Positions 40,378 through 49,422 are shown, numbered from the stretch's first letter. The stretch is DNA of 64,000 bases from Conexibacter woesei Iso977N (GCF_000424625.1 NZ_AUKG01000002.1:1426001-1490000); one strand, 5' to 3'. Numbers and translations: made by a program. The notes: a model not told the origin generated them from the sequence alone.

Positions 40378-41484
40378 GTGGCGAAGCGGGTCATTGCTCA
40401 TCTGGATTGCGACGCGTTCTTCGCGTCCGTCGAGCTGCAGCGGCGTCCCGAGCTGCGTGGCCTGCCGGTGATCGTCGCCGGGAGCGGACCGCGCGCCGTC
40501 GTCACCACCGCCTCCTACGAGGCGCGGAAGTTCGGGATCGGCTCGGCGATGAGCGCGGCCGAGGCCAAGCGGCGCTGCCCGCAGGCGATCACGATCCCGC
40601 CGGATCACCAGGCGTACTCCGAGAAGTCGCGGGAGGTCTGGGACCTCGTGCGTGAGGAGATCGAGATCCTCCAGCAGGCCTCGATCGACGAGGCCTACGC
40701 CGACCTCTCGGCCATCGAGAGGCCGCTGCCGTTCCTGCGCGCGATCATCGCGCGGGTCAAGGAGCAGACGGGCATCCAGATCTCGGCCGGGATCGCGCCC
40801 AACCGGCTCGTCGCCAAGATCGCCTCCGACCTCGGCAAGCCCGCCGGCTTCGTCGCGATCGGCCGCGAGCAGTGCGCCGCGCACGTCGCGAGCCGCTCGC
40901 CGCGGATCGTCCCCGGCATCGGCCCGAAGACCGCGCAGCGCCTGGCCGAGATGGGCTACCCGACGCTCGGCGCGCTGCAGAACGCGCCCGTCGAGGAGCT
41001 CCAGGAACGCTTCGGCGAGCGCTACGGCCACGACCTGCATCGCCGCGCGCACCTGCACGACAGCTCGCCGGTCGAGACCGAGCGGGTCCGGAAGTCGCGC
41101 TCGGTGGAGACGACCTTCGACGTCGACATCGCCGACCACGCCGAGCTGGAGTCGGTCCTGCGCGGGCAGGCCAACAAGCTCGCCGGCCAGCTGCGCCGGG
41201 CCGAGGAGCGCGGGCGCACGATCGGGATCAAGGTCCGCCTCGACGACTGGACGACGGTCACGCGCGCCCGCTCGATCGACCGCCACGTCCACGACGAGGC
41301 GACGATCATCGAGATCGCGCTGGAGCTGTTCCGCGACTACGCCCCGCCGCGGCCGGTCCGGCTGCTCGGCGTCCGGGTCGCGTCGTTCGAGGGCGAGGAG
41401 CCGCCCGCGCGGACCGAGCCGTCGCCGCGCGGCGTGCTGCCCGGCCAGCTCGTGCTGCCGCTCGCCGCCGAGCTGCTCCGGTAG
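40378..41484 (+). CDS. dinB: DNA polymerase IV (Y family)
   Basis: A 368-residue error-prone translesion polymerase. HLDCDAFFASVELQ and ASIDEAYADLS supply the catalytic acidic residues; YEARKFGIGSAMS is the fingers motif. A helix-hairpin-helix region (SRSPRIVPGIGPKTAQRLAEMG) and little-finger domain follow. The C-terminus ends GVLPGQLVLPLAAELLR, close to a clamp-binding motif (QLVLPL). No LexA-type box was recognised. GTG 40378 follows the TACCCT box by 6 nt. Confidence 0.95.
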   Translation: MAKRVIAHLDCDAFFASVELQRRPELRGLPVIVAGSGPRAVVTTASYEARKFGIGSAMSAAEAKRRCPQAITIPPDHQAYSEKSREVWDLVREEIEILQQASIDEAYADLSAIERPLPFLRAIIARVKEQTGIQISAGIAPNRLVAKIASDLGKPAGFVAIGREQCAAHVASRSPRIVPGIGPKTAQRLAEMGYPTLGALQNAPVEELQERFGERYGHDLHRRAHLHDSSPVETERVRKSRSVETTFDVDIADHAELESVLRGQANKLAGQLRRAEERGRTIGIKVRLDDWTTVTRARSIDRHVHDEATIIEIALELFRDYAPPRPVRLLGVRVASFEGEEPPARTEPSPRGVLPGQLVLPLAAELLR

Positions 41485-41487
41485 CGT
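41482..41487 (+). promoter_or_regulatory. -10-like box of the alpha/beta hydrolase gene
   Basis: TAGCGT overlaps the dinB stop (TAG at 41482) and ends 8 nt before ATG 41496. Confidence 0.4.
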
Positions 41488-41495
41488 TCTCCTAC

Positions 41496-42317
41496 ATGTC
41501 GCACCTCACGATCGGCGGACGCCGCCTCTTCCACCAGCGCCGGGGCGCCGGCGAGCCGCTGTTGCTGATCATGGGGATGAGCGGGACGCACCTCTCCTGG
41601 GGCGAGCCGTTCCTCACCCACCTGGAGCGCGACTTCGACGTCGTCGCCTACGACCACCGCGGCATCGGCCGCAGCGACCCCGAGACGCAGCAGTTCTCGA
41701 TCGCCGACCTCGCGCAGGACGCCGCCGGGATCCTCGACGCGCTCGGCTGGGACGAGGCGCACGTGCTCGGGATCTCGATGGGCGGGATGATCGCCCAGGA
41801 GCTGGCGCTCAGGCATCCCGAGCGGATCAGGACGCTCACCCTCGGCTGCACCTACTGCGGCGGCCCGGGCTCCTCGCTGGCCCCGCAGGCGACGATCGAC
41901 AAGCTCAGCGCCGGGATGATGAGCGGCGACCGCGAGCTGGCGATCCGCAACGGCTTCGAGGTCAACGTCTCACATGCGTTCGCGCAAGCGGACGGCAACT
42001 ACGAGACGTTCCGGGCGATGGCCAAGGCGCTGCCCGCGCCGGTCCCGGTGATCATGCTCCAGATGCAGGCGATCGCCGGCCACGACACGTCCGCGCGCCT
42101 GGCGCAGCTCAAGGGCCTGCCGGCGCTGGTGATCCACGGCGACGAGGACGCGATGATCCCGGTCCAGAACGGCAGGCTGATCGCTGAGCTGATCCCGGGG
42201 TCGCGCCTGGAGATCCTCGAGGGCGTGGGCCACATGTTCTGGTGGGAGCGGCCCAGCCGAGCGGCTGAGCTGTTCCGGACGCATGTCTCAGACGCGCGTC
42301 AGCACGTAGACGGTTGA
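41496..42317 (+). CDS. Alpha/beta hydrolase
   Basis: A 273-residue hydrolase with oxyanion-hole segment LLLIMGMSGTH, nucleophile elbow GISMGGMIAQ, acid in VIHGDEDAMIP and His in VGHMFWWERP, so the triad is complete. It resembles the 3-oxoadipate enol-lactonase/esterase branch; the substrate is unknown. ATG 41496 has TAGCGT 8 nt upstream. Confidence 0.85.
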   Translation: MSHLTIGGRRLFHQRRGAGEPLLLIMGMSGTHLSWGEPFLTHLERDFDVVAYDHRGIGRSDPETQQFSIADLAQDAAGILDALGWDEAHVLGISMGGMIAQELALRHPERIRTLTLGCTYCGGPGSSLAPQATIDKLSAGMMSGDRELAIRNGFEVNVSHAFAQADGNYETFRAMAKALPAPVPVIMLQMQAIAGHDTSARLAQLKGLPALVIHGDEDAMIPVQNGRLIAELIPGSRLEILEGVGHMFWWERPSRAAELFRTHVSDARQHVDG

Positions 42318-42377
42318 TCGATCGAGATGCCCTGAGCGGTTCAAAGTCGGAACCCGCGAGCCGACCCTTCGGGCACG

Positions 42378-43970
42378 ATGTCTCTCCTTTCCCGCAAGAA
42401 GAAGCCGGACCCTGCGCTGGCGCAGCTGCAGGCGCGGCTCGACTCCCTCGAAGGCAACTGCCTCGCGCAGCTCGAGGAGGGCCTGGCGCTGATGGTCGGC
42501 GGCGACTTCACCGCCGACGTCCAGCCCGTCACGCGGCCGATCGACCTTGCGGTCGAGGACCCGCAGGTCGCCGCGCTGATCACGACCTTCAACGCCATGC
42601 TCCAGCGCGCGCAGAACGCGCTCGAGGGCTACAACCAGATGCGCGAGCAGCTGCGCGCCTCGCTCGGCGACCAGTCCTGCCTGAGCGCGCTGACGCAGCG
42701 GCTGAACTCGCTCAACGACAACTGCCTCAGCGGTCTGCAGCACGGCCTCGCGGCCGTCAGCGAGCAGGGCGACCTCAGCGTCGACGTCGTCCCGTGCACG
42801 ACGCCGCTGACCGCCCGCGAGGGCCAGAGCGCCGGCGCGCTCGCCGACGTCTTCAACGGCATGCTCGGCCGCGCCCAGGGCTCGATCGACGCCTACAACA
42901 CGATGCGCGGCGACCTCGCCACGGTGGCCGGGACCGCGCAGACCGTCGCGTCCGGCGACCTCGTCGTCCAGGTCGCCGCCAAGGGCGACCGCGACGTGCT
43001 CGGCAACGCCTTCAGCGAGATGACCGTCCGCCTGCGCGCGGTCGTCGGGCAGGTCTCCGACACCGCGATCGGCCTGCGTGCCGCGTCCGACGAGATGGCC
43101 CGCAGCTCGGAGGAGACGCACCGCGCGATCGAGGAGATCGCCCACGCCGTCGCCGACGTCGCGTCCGGCTCCGAGCGCCAGATGATCGTCATCGGCGGCG
43201 CCCAGGAGGTCGCGACCGCGGTCGTCGAGGAGACCAGCGCGTCCGAGGAGAAGGCCCAGAACGCCCGCGAGGCCGCGGCCGACGCGCGCGCCGCCGCAGA
43301 GGAGGGCGCCAGGGCCGTCTCGGTGGCGACCGAGGCGATGAGCGCGGTGCGCGAGTCGTCGGTCGCGATCAGCGCGACGATGGAGGACCTCGCGCGCAAG
43401 GGCGAGCAGATCGGCGGGATCGTCGATGCCATCACCGGGATCGCGGAGCAGACCAACCTGTTGGCCTTGAACGCGGCCATCGAGGCGGCGCGCGCCGGCG
43501 ACCAGGGCCGCGGCTTCGCGGTCGTCGCCGACGAGGTCCGCAAGCTGGCCGAGAGCTCGCAGCAGGCGGCGCGCTCGATCGGCGACCTGATCGGCGAGAT
43601 GCAGGGCGAGACGCAGCGCGCGCTGCACGCCGTGCAGGCCGGGGCGGCCCAGACCGAGGACGGCGCGGCGACCGTCGAGCAGGCGCGCGAGTCGTTCCTG
43701 CGCATCGACGGCCGCGTGAGCGACGTCGGGCAGCGGGTCGAGGAGATCTCGGCCGCCGTCAAGCGGATCGCCGAGTCCTCCACGAAGATGCAGGAGGACA
43801 TGGGCGACATCGTGTCGGTCGCCCAGCAGTCGACCGCGGCGACCGAGCAGGTCTCGGCCTCGACGCAGGAGACCTCCGCGTCGGCGCAGGAGATCGCGAC
43901 CGGCGCCGGCGACCTCGCCCGCCGCGCGGACTCGCTCGCCGAGCTGGTCGCGACCTTCAGGGTCGCCTAG
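42378..43970 (+). CDS. Cytoplasmic methyl-accepting chemotaxis protein with tandem HAMP-like repeats
   Basis: A 530-residue chemoreceptor without any membrane segment. Two N-terminal repeats of about 85 residues (about 15-90 and 103-175) share [15 protein letters not shown] and [15 protein letters not shown], each with a Cys (28 and 116). A third HAMP-like stretch follows, then the signalling coiled coil with [20 protein letters not shown] and [14 protein letters not shown], the CheA/CheW contact tip. The C-terminus is [21 protein letters not shown]. It must sense a cytosolic cue. No CheA or CheW gene is in the window. Confidence 0.9.
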   Translation: MSLLSRKKKPDPALAQLQARLDSLEGNCLAQLEEGLALMVGGDFTADVQPVTRPIDLAVEDPQVAALITTFNAMLQRAQNALEGYNQMREQLRASLGDQSCLSALTQRLNSLNDNCLSGLQHGLAAVSEQGDLSVDVVPCTTPLTAREGQSAGALADVFNGMLGRAQGSIDAYNTMRGDLATVAGTAQTVASGDLVVQVAAKGDRDVLGNAFSEMTVRLRAVVGQVSDTAIGLRAASDEMARSSEETHRAIEEIAHAVADVASGSERQMIVIGGAQEVATAVVEETSASEEKAQNAREAAADARAAAEEGARAVSVATEAMSAVRESSVAISATMEDLARKGEQIGGIVDAITGIAEQTNLLALNAAIEAARAGDQGRGFAVVADEVRKLAESSQQAARSIGDLIGEMQGETQRALHAVQAGAAQTEDGAATVEQARESFLRIDGRVSDVGQRVEEISAAVKRIAESSTKMQEDMGDIVSVAQQSTAATEQVSASTQETSASAQEIATGAGDLARRADSLAELVATFRVA

Positions 43971-43994
43971 ACCTACATCTTGCTCCGGGGGGAG

Positions 43995-44738
43995 CTAGTA
44001 GAGCGCGCCGGCGAGTCGCCGGCGCGCGTCTCTTGAGAAGGGATGGTCGACGCCGAACGCGTCGAGGATCCCGACGACGACGCGGCGCAGGTCGTCCTTG
44101 GACCCGTTGGCCTGCTCGATCTCCGCGATCAGCAGGTCGACGGCGTTCTGGGGGTCGCCGCCGTCGAGGGCCCTGAAGGCGTCGTTGACGCCGGGGATGT
44201 CCTCGCGCTCCAGGCGGATCCGGGCGGCGAGGCCGTCGGCGCCGAAGTCGCCCTGGGCGTTGGCCAGCGTCTCCAGCGCGCCGTCGATGTCGCCCTGCCT
44301 GCGCTGGATGATCGCCAGCCGGACGCGGGCGTCGGCGCGGGCGGGCTCGAGCTCGATCGCGCGGCGCAGCGAGGCCTCGTCGCCGGCCTGCACCAGGCCG
44401 TCGGCCTCGGACGGGACGAGGCCGTCGAAGAACGCCTTGACCTGCGCGGGCGGCAGCGCGCCGACGAACTCGTCGACGACCCTGCCGTCCTTGAACGCCT
44501 TCACGGCCGGGATCGACTGGATCTGGAAGGCCTGCGCGATCGCCGGGTTGGCGTCGGTGTCGAGCTTGGCCAGGACGACCTGGCCGTCGCGCGCGGCGGT
44601 CTCCTTCTCGAGGACCGGACCGAGCGCGCGGCACGGGCCGCACCACTCCGCCCAGAAGTCGACGACGACCGGCGCCGTCTTCGAAGCCTCGATGACCTGC
44701 TGCTGGAAGTCCTGCTCGGTGACGTCGATCACGGCCAT
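43995..44738 (-). CDS. Thioredoxin with TPR-like C-terminal domain (CnoX/YbbN-like)
   Basis: A 247-residue protein. An N-terminal thioredoxin domain (1-110) has the active site WAEWCGPCRALG with CGPC intact. A helical tetratricopeptide-like domain (about 115-247; ARADARVRLAIIQRRQGDIDGALETL) follows, as in the chaperone-linked YbbN/CnoX proteins. Start ATG 44738 has TACCCT 7 nt and AGGAGA about 2 nt upstream. It diverges from the alpha/beta hydrolase at 44758 with only 19 bp between start codons. Confidence 0.9.
   Translation of the reverse strand: MAVIDVTEQDFQQQVIEASKTAPVVVDFWAEWCGPCRALGPVLEKETAARDGQVVLAKLDTDANPAIAQAFQIQSIPAVKAFKDGRVVDEFVGALPPAQVKAFFDGLVPSEADGLVQAGDEASLRRAIELEPARADARVRLAIIQRRQGDIDGALETLANAQGDFGADGLAARIRLEREDIPGVNDAFRALDGGDPQNAVDLLIAEIEQANGSKDDLRRVVVGILDAFGVDHPFSRDARRRLAGALY
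44003..44027 (+). terminator. Hairpin in the trx 3' end, likely terminating the chemoreceptor transcript
   Basis: GCGCGCCGGCG (44003-44013), AGT, CGCCGGCGCGC (44017-44027): a perfect 11-bp stem with a 3-nt loop. It lies in the last codons of the minus-strand thioredoxin gene, 33 nt past the chemoreceptor stop. A smaller GCTCC/GGAGC hairpin (43982-43995) precedes it. Confidence 0.55.
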
Positions 44739-44744
44739 GTCTCC

Positions 44745-44751
44745 TAGGGTA
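44745..44751. promoter_or_regulatory. Superposed divergent -10 boxes
   Basis: The 7-mer TAGGGTA reads TAGGGT on the plus strand (44745-44750, 7 nt before GTG 44758) and TACCCT on the minus strand (44746-44751, 7 nt before ATG 44738). Both -10 boxes thus lie on the same base pairs, so polymerase could serve only one direction at a time. Confidence 0.5.
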
Positions 44752-44757
44752 CGACGG

Positions 44758-45552
44758 GTGAGGCTGTACGTAGAGCGGAGTGGGGAGGGCGCGCCGGTCG
44801 TCCTCCTGCACGGGCTGACCGCGACGCACCGGTACGTGGTGATGGGGTCGAGGTCCCTGCAGCGCGCGGGGCACGACGTCGTCGCGTACGACGCGCGGGG
44901 GCACGGGGCGTCGGACCCGGCCGACTCGCCCGAGGCCTATGAGTACTCGGACCTGGCGTCCGACCTGCTCGGCGTGCTGGACGAGGCCGGCTTCGAGCGC
45001 GCGGTGCTGGCGGGTGCGTCGATGGGGGCGCACACGGCGGTCCGGCTGGCGCTGGAGCACCCGGAGCGCGTGGCGGGGCTCGTGATCGTCACGCCCGCCT
45101 ACGACCCGGAGGACTGGCCGGGGAACCTCGCGCGCTGGGACGCTTTGAGCGACGGACTGCGGACCGGCGGTGTCGACGGCTTCGTCGAGGCCTACGGCGA
45201 CGAGGGTCCCGAGAAGTGGAAGGCGACGCTGCAGACGGTCCTGCGCCAGCGGCTGAGCGCCCACGAGCACCAGGACGCGCTCGCCGACGCGCTGAGGACG
45301 GTGCCGCGCTCGCGGCCGTTTGAGACCCGCGAGGAGCTGCGCGCGATCGCCTGTCCCACGGTCGTCGTCGCCGACCGCGACGAGCCCGACCCCGGGCATC
45401 CGCTCGCCGTGGGCGAGTTGTACGCCTCGCTGATCCCGGGCGCGCGGCTGGTCGTCGAGGACGAGGGCTCCAGCCCGATCGCCTGGCAGGGCGGCCAGCT
45501 GTCGCGGGTCATCGCCGGAGTCGCCGAGGAGGCGTTCGGGGGCACGACGTGA
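44758..45552 (+). CDS. Alpha/beta hydrolase lacking the usual catalytic histidine
   Basis: A 264-residue alpha/beta-fold protein with VVLLHGLTATH, nucleophile elbow GASMGAHTAV and the acid in VVVADRDEPDPGH. Where the catalytic His is normally found, the sequence reads EDEGSSPIAWQGG with Ser instead. The H of DPGH may substitute, or the protein may not be a hydrolase. GTG 44758 follows TAGGGT by 7 nt. It heads the six-gene run ending at 49400 and overlaps the permease start (GTGA). Confidence 0.8.
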   Translation: MRLYVERSGEGAPVVLLHGLTATHRYVVMGSRSLQRAGHDVVAYDARGHGASDPADSPEAYEYSDLASDLLGVLDEAGFERAVLAGASMGAHTAVRLALEHPERVAGLVIVTPAYDPEDWPGNLARWDALSDGLRTGGVDGFVEAYGDEGPEKWKATLQTVLRQRLSAHEHQDALADALRTVPRSRPFETREELRAIACPTVVVADRDEPDPGHPLAVGELYASLIPGARLVVEDEGSSPIAWQGGQLSRVIAGVAEEAFGGTT

Positions 45553-46475
45553 GCATCCGCAGGGTGTCGTTCCGGCTGGGCGGGATCGCGATCGTCACGG
45601 TGCTTGCCACCGCGTGCGCGTTCGTGCTGTTCCACGTCCTGCGCCCGGAGCTGTTCCAGGGCCGCGGCGACATCGGGTCGCTGCCGCACTACCTCGAGCG
45701 CGCGTTCCTGCACTTCGACTTCGGCCGCTCCGAGCAGGGCAGCCAGACGCCGGTCGCCGACCTGATCCGCCAGGGGGTCCCGGCCGACGTGTCGCTGCTG
45801 GCCGGCGGCCTGGCGGTCGGGCTGCTGCTGGGGATCGGCGGCGGGATCCTCTGCGCGCGGCGGCCGCGCGGGTTCTGGTCGCGGCTGCTGCAGTTCGTCG
45901 CGATGGCCGGCATGTGCGCGCCGGTCTACGTCGTCGGGCTGATGGCGCTGCTGTTCTTCGGCGCCGACATCGGGGTGATCCCGGCCGGGATCGGGATCCC
46001 GCTGCGCTACGTCGAGTTCGGCGACTCGCCGTCGGGGTGGCTGGGCGCGCTGATCGTCCCGTGGTTCGTGCTCGGCCTGCCGCTGGCGGGGATGTGCCTG
46101 CGGGTCATGTTGGGGCAGATGGTCGAGGCCGGCGACCAGGAGTACGTGCGTGCCGCGCGGGCGAAGGGGCTGAAGGAGGGCGTCGTGCTGCGCAAGCACG
46201 TCGCACCCGCGGCGCTGGCGCCGACCGCGATGCTCGCCAGCTCGTCGATGCCGTTGCTGTTGACCAACGTGGTGCTGGTCGAGCAGGTCTTCAGCGTCCC
46301 GGGCGTCTTCGCGGACCTGACGCACTCGATCGGCACGGCCAACACGCCGCTGATCCTCGGCATGACCGCGGTCGGCGCGTTCCTGATCGCGATCACGACG
46401 TTCCTGTTCGACATCTTCCTGCTGTGGCTGGATCCTCGCGTCCGGGTCGGCGAGGCGCTCGCCGCCGGGCGCTAG
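45549..46475 (+). CDS. DppB/OppB-type ABC transporter permease without partner genes
   Basis: A 308-residue membrane protein with six hydrophobic segments and the EAA coupling loop EYVRAARAKGLKEGVVLRKHVAPAALAP. An N-terminal long loop (about 30-75) matches OppB-type permeases. No second permease, ATPase or binding protein lies nearby. It overlaps the preceding hydrolase gene by 4 nt (GTGA) and is 9 nt before the next gene. Its partner subunits must be elsewhere, or it has a changed role. Confidence 0.85.
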   Translation: MSIRRVSFRLGGIAIVTVLATACAFVLFHVLRPELFQGRGDIGSLPHYLERAFLHFDFGRSEQGSQTPVADLIRQGVPADVSLLAGGLAVGLLLGIGGGILCARRPRGFWSRLLQFVAMAGMCAPVYVVGLMALLFFGADIGVIPAGIGIPLRYVEFGDSPSGWLGALIVPWFVLGLPLAGMCLRVMLGQMVEAGDQEYVRAARAKGLKEGVVLRKHVAPAALAPTAMLASSSMPLLLTNVVLVEQVFSVPGVFADLTHSIGTANTPLILGMTAVGAFLIAITTFLFDIFLLWLDPRVRVGEALAAGR

Positions 46476-46478
46476 GGT
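46473..46478 (+). promoter_or_regulatory. Internal -10-like box
   Basis: TAGGGT includes the permease stop codon and ends 6 nt before ATG 46485, so the following genes may have their own leaderless promoter. Confidence 0.4.
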
Positions 46479-46484
46479 GCCCGC

Positions 46485-46889
46485 ATGAACGTCGATTGGG
46501 TGATCCCGTGCCGGTACGTCGAGGTGCACGACAACCTCGGCAGCATGATCGGTGCGGGGATCGACACGTTCTGGATCCCCGAGCTTCCGGCGCCGCTGCA
46601 GGTCATGCTCGCCGTGAGGCTCAGCGCGACCGGCGAGGAGCTGGCGCCCGGCATCCAGCACGTGCTCCGCACGCTGGTGACCGACCCCCACGGCGAGGTC
46701 GTCTTCGAGGCGCAGATGGAGTTCGAGGCCGACGCCGAGTCCTCCCAGGCGGAGTGGCTGAACTCGATGGTGATGCCGACCGTCGTCCAGTTCGAGGCCT
46801 CCGAGGCCGGGACCTACCAGCTGGAGCAGTCGGTCGACGGCAACTCCCAGTCGATCCCGCTGCACGTGGTCGAAGGCGCCCCTGAGTGA
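46485..46889 (+). CDS. Conserved protein of unknown function (possibly DUF6941-like)
   Basis: A 134-residue soluble protein (MNVDWVIPCRYVEVHDNLG; GAGIDTFWIPELPAP; beta-rich middle). The size and an N-terminal 'C-E/R-V...D' pattern recall DUF6941 proteins, but I cannot confirm it. Its stop overlaps the thioesterase start (GTGA). Confidence 0.65.
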   Translation: MNVDWVIPCRYVEVHDNLGSMIGAGIDTFWIPELPAPLQVMLAVRLSATGEELAPGIQHVLRTLVTDPHGEVVFEAQMEFEADAESSQAEWLNSMVMPTVVQFEASEAGTYQLEQSVDGNSQSIPLHVVEGAPE

Positions 46890-47680
46890 CGGCGCAGGCC
46901 GTCTTCACCCGCGACGGCGACTTCCTGGTGCCGTCGGTCCATGCCCGGGGGCCGTGGGCCGAGACGGACATGCATGGGGGTGGGCCGACCGCGTTGCTGG
47001 CGCGGGCGATCGAGGCTTTGGACACCCCGGCGCCGATGCAGGTTGTACGCCTTGCGGTCGAGTTCCCGGGGGCGGTGCCGATGGCGGCGGTCAGGCCGCG
47101 TGCGCGGTTGACGCGGGCGGGGCGGCGGCTCGCGCTGGCGGAGGCGGTCCTGGAGGATGCGGCGGGCGGTGTCGTCCTGCGCGCGGGGGCCACGCTGCTG
47201 CGGCGGGGTGAGGTCGCGCTGCCGCAGGAGGCGTTCGCCCCGGATGACCGGACCGCGCTGCGCTCGCCCGACGAGAGCGAGCGGGCGCAATGGCACGGCG
47301 GCGACGAGACCGCCGGCTTCCACCTGACCGCGATCGAGCTGCGGTTCGCCGAGGGCAACTGGGGCAGGGGACCGGCCGCGGGCTGGTTCCGGCTCGCGAT
47401 GCCGCTGGTCGAGGGCGAGGAGCCGACGCCGGTCCAGCGCGCGGTCGCGTTCGCCGACTTCGGCAACGGCCTCTCGCGCGCGCTGGACTTCCGCACGCAC
47501 CTGTTCGTCAACACCGACCTCACGATCCACCTGCACCGGGAAGCGGTCGGCGAGTGGATCGCGCTCGACGCCCGGACCGACCTGTCGCCGTCCGGCGTCG
47601 GCCAGGCCACGTCGGTCCTGCGCGACCAGACCGGCCGGATCGGCGTCGGCGCGCAGTCGCTCTACGTCGACACGCGGTGA
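46886..47680 (+). CDS. Double-hotdog acyl-CoA thioesterase (TesB-like)
   Basis: A 264-residue protein of two fused hotdog domains. Segments WAETDMHGGGPTALLARAIE, VVRLAVEFPGAVPM and VAFADFGNGLSRALDF, then FVNTDLTIHLHREAVGEWIALDART, are typical of the TesB/Rv0098-like group that hydrolyses acyl-CoA. The GTG start overlaps the preceding stop and the stop overlaps the next start (GTGA). The substrate is unknown. Confidence 0.85.
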   Translation: MTAQAVFTRDGDFLVPSVHARGPWAETDMHGGGPTALLARAIEALDTPAPMQVVRLAVEFPGAVPMAAVRPRARLTRAGRRLALAEAVLEDAAGGVVLRAGATLLRRGEVALPQEAFAPDDRTALRSPDESERAQWHGGDETAGFHLTAIELRFAEGNWGRGPAAGWFRLAMPLVEGEEPTPVQRAVAFADFGNGLSRALDFRTHLFVNTDLTIHLHREAVGEWIALDARTDLSPSGVGQATSVLRDQTGRIGVGAQSLYVDTR

Positions 47681-48240
47681 CGAGCAAGGCCTTCATGTTG
47701 CCTGCGACCCCGCTGGCCGACGAGCGGTTCGTGCTGCGCGAGCCGGGCGACGCGGACGTCGAGAAGATCTACGCGGCGTGCCAGGACGAGGCGATCCAGC
47801 GGTTCACGTTCGTTCCGGTGCCGTACGAGCGCCGGCACGCGACCGGGTGGTTCGAGGACGAACCCCGCGCGCGAGCGGCGGGGGAGGCGCTGACGTTCGC
47901 GATCGAGGATCGCGCCACCGCGACGTTCTGCGGGATGGCGAGCCTGCTGCGGCCCGATTGGCCCAACGCGACGGTCGAGGTCGGCTACTGGGTCGCGCCG
48001 CCCGCCCGCGGCCGCGGCGCCGCGTCACACGCCGCGCGCCTGCTCGCCCACCACGCGCTGCGCGACCTCGGCTTCGCCCGCGTCCGCTGCGACATCGACG
48101 TCGACAACGCCGGCTCGATGCGCGCCGCCGAGCGCGCGGGGTTCGTCCGCGAAGGCACCGCGCGGTCGGCGATCGAGGCCAAGGGGCGGCGCTGGACGCT
48201 CGCGTTGTACGCGCTGATCCCCGAGGATCTCGCGTCGTGA
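47677..48240 (+). CDS. GNAT N-acetyltransferase (RimJ/RimL-like)
   Basis: A 187-residue acetyltransferase (RFVLREPGDADVEKIYAACQD; VEVGYWVAPPARGRGAASHAARLL containing the acetyl-CoA pyrophosphate loop; RVRCDIDVDNAGSMRAAERAGF). It could modify a protein N-terminus or a small amine. GTG 47677 overlaps the thioesterase stop; ATG 47695 is an alternative start. It overlaps the aminotransferase by GTGA. Confidence 0.85.
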   Translation: MTSKAFMLPATPLADERFVLREPGDADVEKIYAACQDEAIQRFTFVPVPYERRHATGWFEDEPRARAAGEALTFAIEDRATATFCGMASLLRPDWPNATVEVGYWVAPPARGRGAASHAARLLAHHALRDLGFARVRCDIDVDNAGSMRAAERAGFVREGTARSAIEAKGRRWTLALYALIPEDLAS

Positions 48241-49400
48241 CCCCTCGCAACGCGCCGCGCCGGATCGACGCGCTCCCCGAGCAGTTCTTCACCGGCATCC
48301 TCGCCGCCGCCGCGCGGGCCCGCGCGCAGGACGGACCGCGGTTCGTGGACCTCGGCCGCGGCAACCCGGACCTTCCGCCGCCGGCGCATGCGATCGAGGC
48401 GCTGCGGGCCGCGGCGCTGGAGACGCAGACCCCGGCCGTCCACGGCTACCCGCCGTTCCAGGGCACGCCGGAGCTCAAGCAGGCGATCGCCGACCGCTAC
48501 GCCGCCGACCATGGCGTACATCTCGATCCGGAGACCGAGGTCGCCGTGATCCCCGGGACCAAGACGGGGATCATGCTCGCCGCGCTGGCGACCGCGCAGG
48601 ACGGCGACACGATCCTCCTGCCCGACCCCGGCTACCCGGACTACCTCAGCGGCGCCGCGCTCGCGGGCGCCGAGGTCCGGCCGCTGCGGCTCGACCCGAC
48701 CAACCACTTCCAGCCGGACTTCGACGCAGCGCCGACCGACGGCTCCGTTGCGCTCGCCGTCCTCAACTACCCCTCCAACCCGACCGCCGCGATCGAGCGC
48801 CCCGGCACCTTCGAGGCCGCCGTCGCCTACGCGCACGCCCACGGCGCCTGGGCCCTCAACGACCTCGCCTACGGCTTCCTCACCTACGACGGCGCCCGCG
48901 CCCGCTCGATCCTGGAGGTCGACGGCGCCCGCGACGTCGCGATCGAGCTCTGGTCCCCGAGCAAGATCTACGGGATGGCCGGCTGGCGGATCGGCTTCGC
49001 GGTCGGCAGCCCCGCGCTGATCGCCCGCATCAAGAGCCTCGTCGACCACATGACCGCCGGCGTCTGGGTCGGCCTGCAGCGCGGCCTCACCGCCGCGCTG
49101 GCCTCCGACCAGTCCGACGTCGCCGCGCGCCGCGCCGTCTACGCCGCCCGCCGCGACCTGATGGTCCGCGCGCTGACCGACGCCGGGATCCCGCCCGCGC
49201 CGGCCGAGGGCTCGTTCTTCGTCTGGTGGCCGCTCCCGCAGGACGTCACCCCGGAGTCGCTGATCGCCCACCAGCGCGTCGGCGTCGCGCCCGGACAGGG
49301 CTTCGGCGCCTCCGGCCAGGGATACGCGCGTCTCTCGCTCGCGCTCGCCGACGAGGACGTGCAGCTCGCCGCGTCACGACTCGCAAGCGCTGGGACCTGA
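48237..49400 (+). CDS. Class I/II PLP aminotransferase
   Basis: A 387-residue fold-type I aminotransferase (VDLGRGNPDLPPP, VHGYPPFQGTPELKQAIADRY, LLPDPGYPDYLSG, VLNYPSNPTAA, and the PLP lysine in WSPSKIYGMAGWRIGFAVG). It resembles LL-DAP/aspartate/alanine-type enzymes; the substrate is unassigned. It ends the six-gene run, in which translation is coupled by 4-nt overlaps at most junctions. Confidence 0.92.
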   Translation: MTPRNAPRRIDALPEQFFTGILAAAARARAQDGPRFVDLGRGNPDLPPPAHAIEALRAAALETQTPAVHGYPPFQGTPELKQAIADRYAADHGVHLDPETEVAVIPGTKTGIMLAALATAQDGDTILLPDPGYPDYLSGAALAGAEVRPLRLDPTNHFQPDFDAAPTDGSVALAVLNYPSNPTAAIERPGTFEAAVAYAHAHGAWALNDLAYGFLTYDGARARSILEVDGARDVAIELWSPSKIYGMAGWRIGFAVGSPALIARIKSLVDHMTAGVWVGLQRGLTAALASDQSDVAARRAVYAARRDLMVRALTDAGIPPAPAEGSFFVWWPLPQDVTPESLIAHQRVGVAPGQGFGASGQGYARLSLALADEDVQLAASRLASAGT

Positions 49401-49422
49401 CACACCGGCTTGCCCAGCACGT

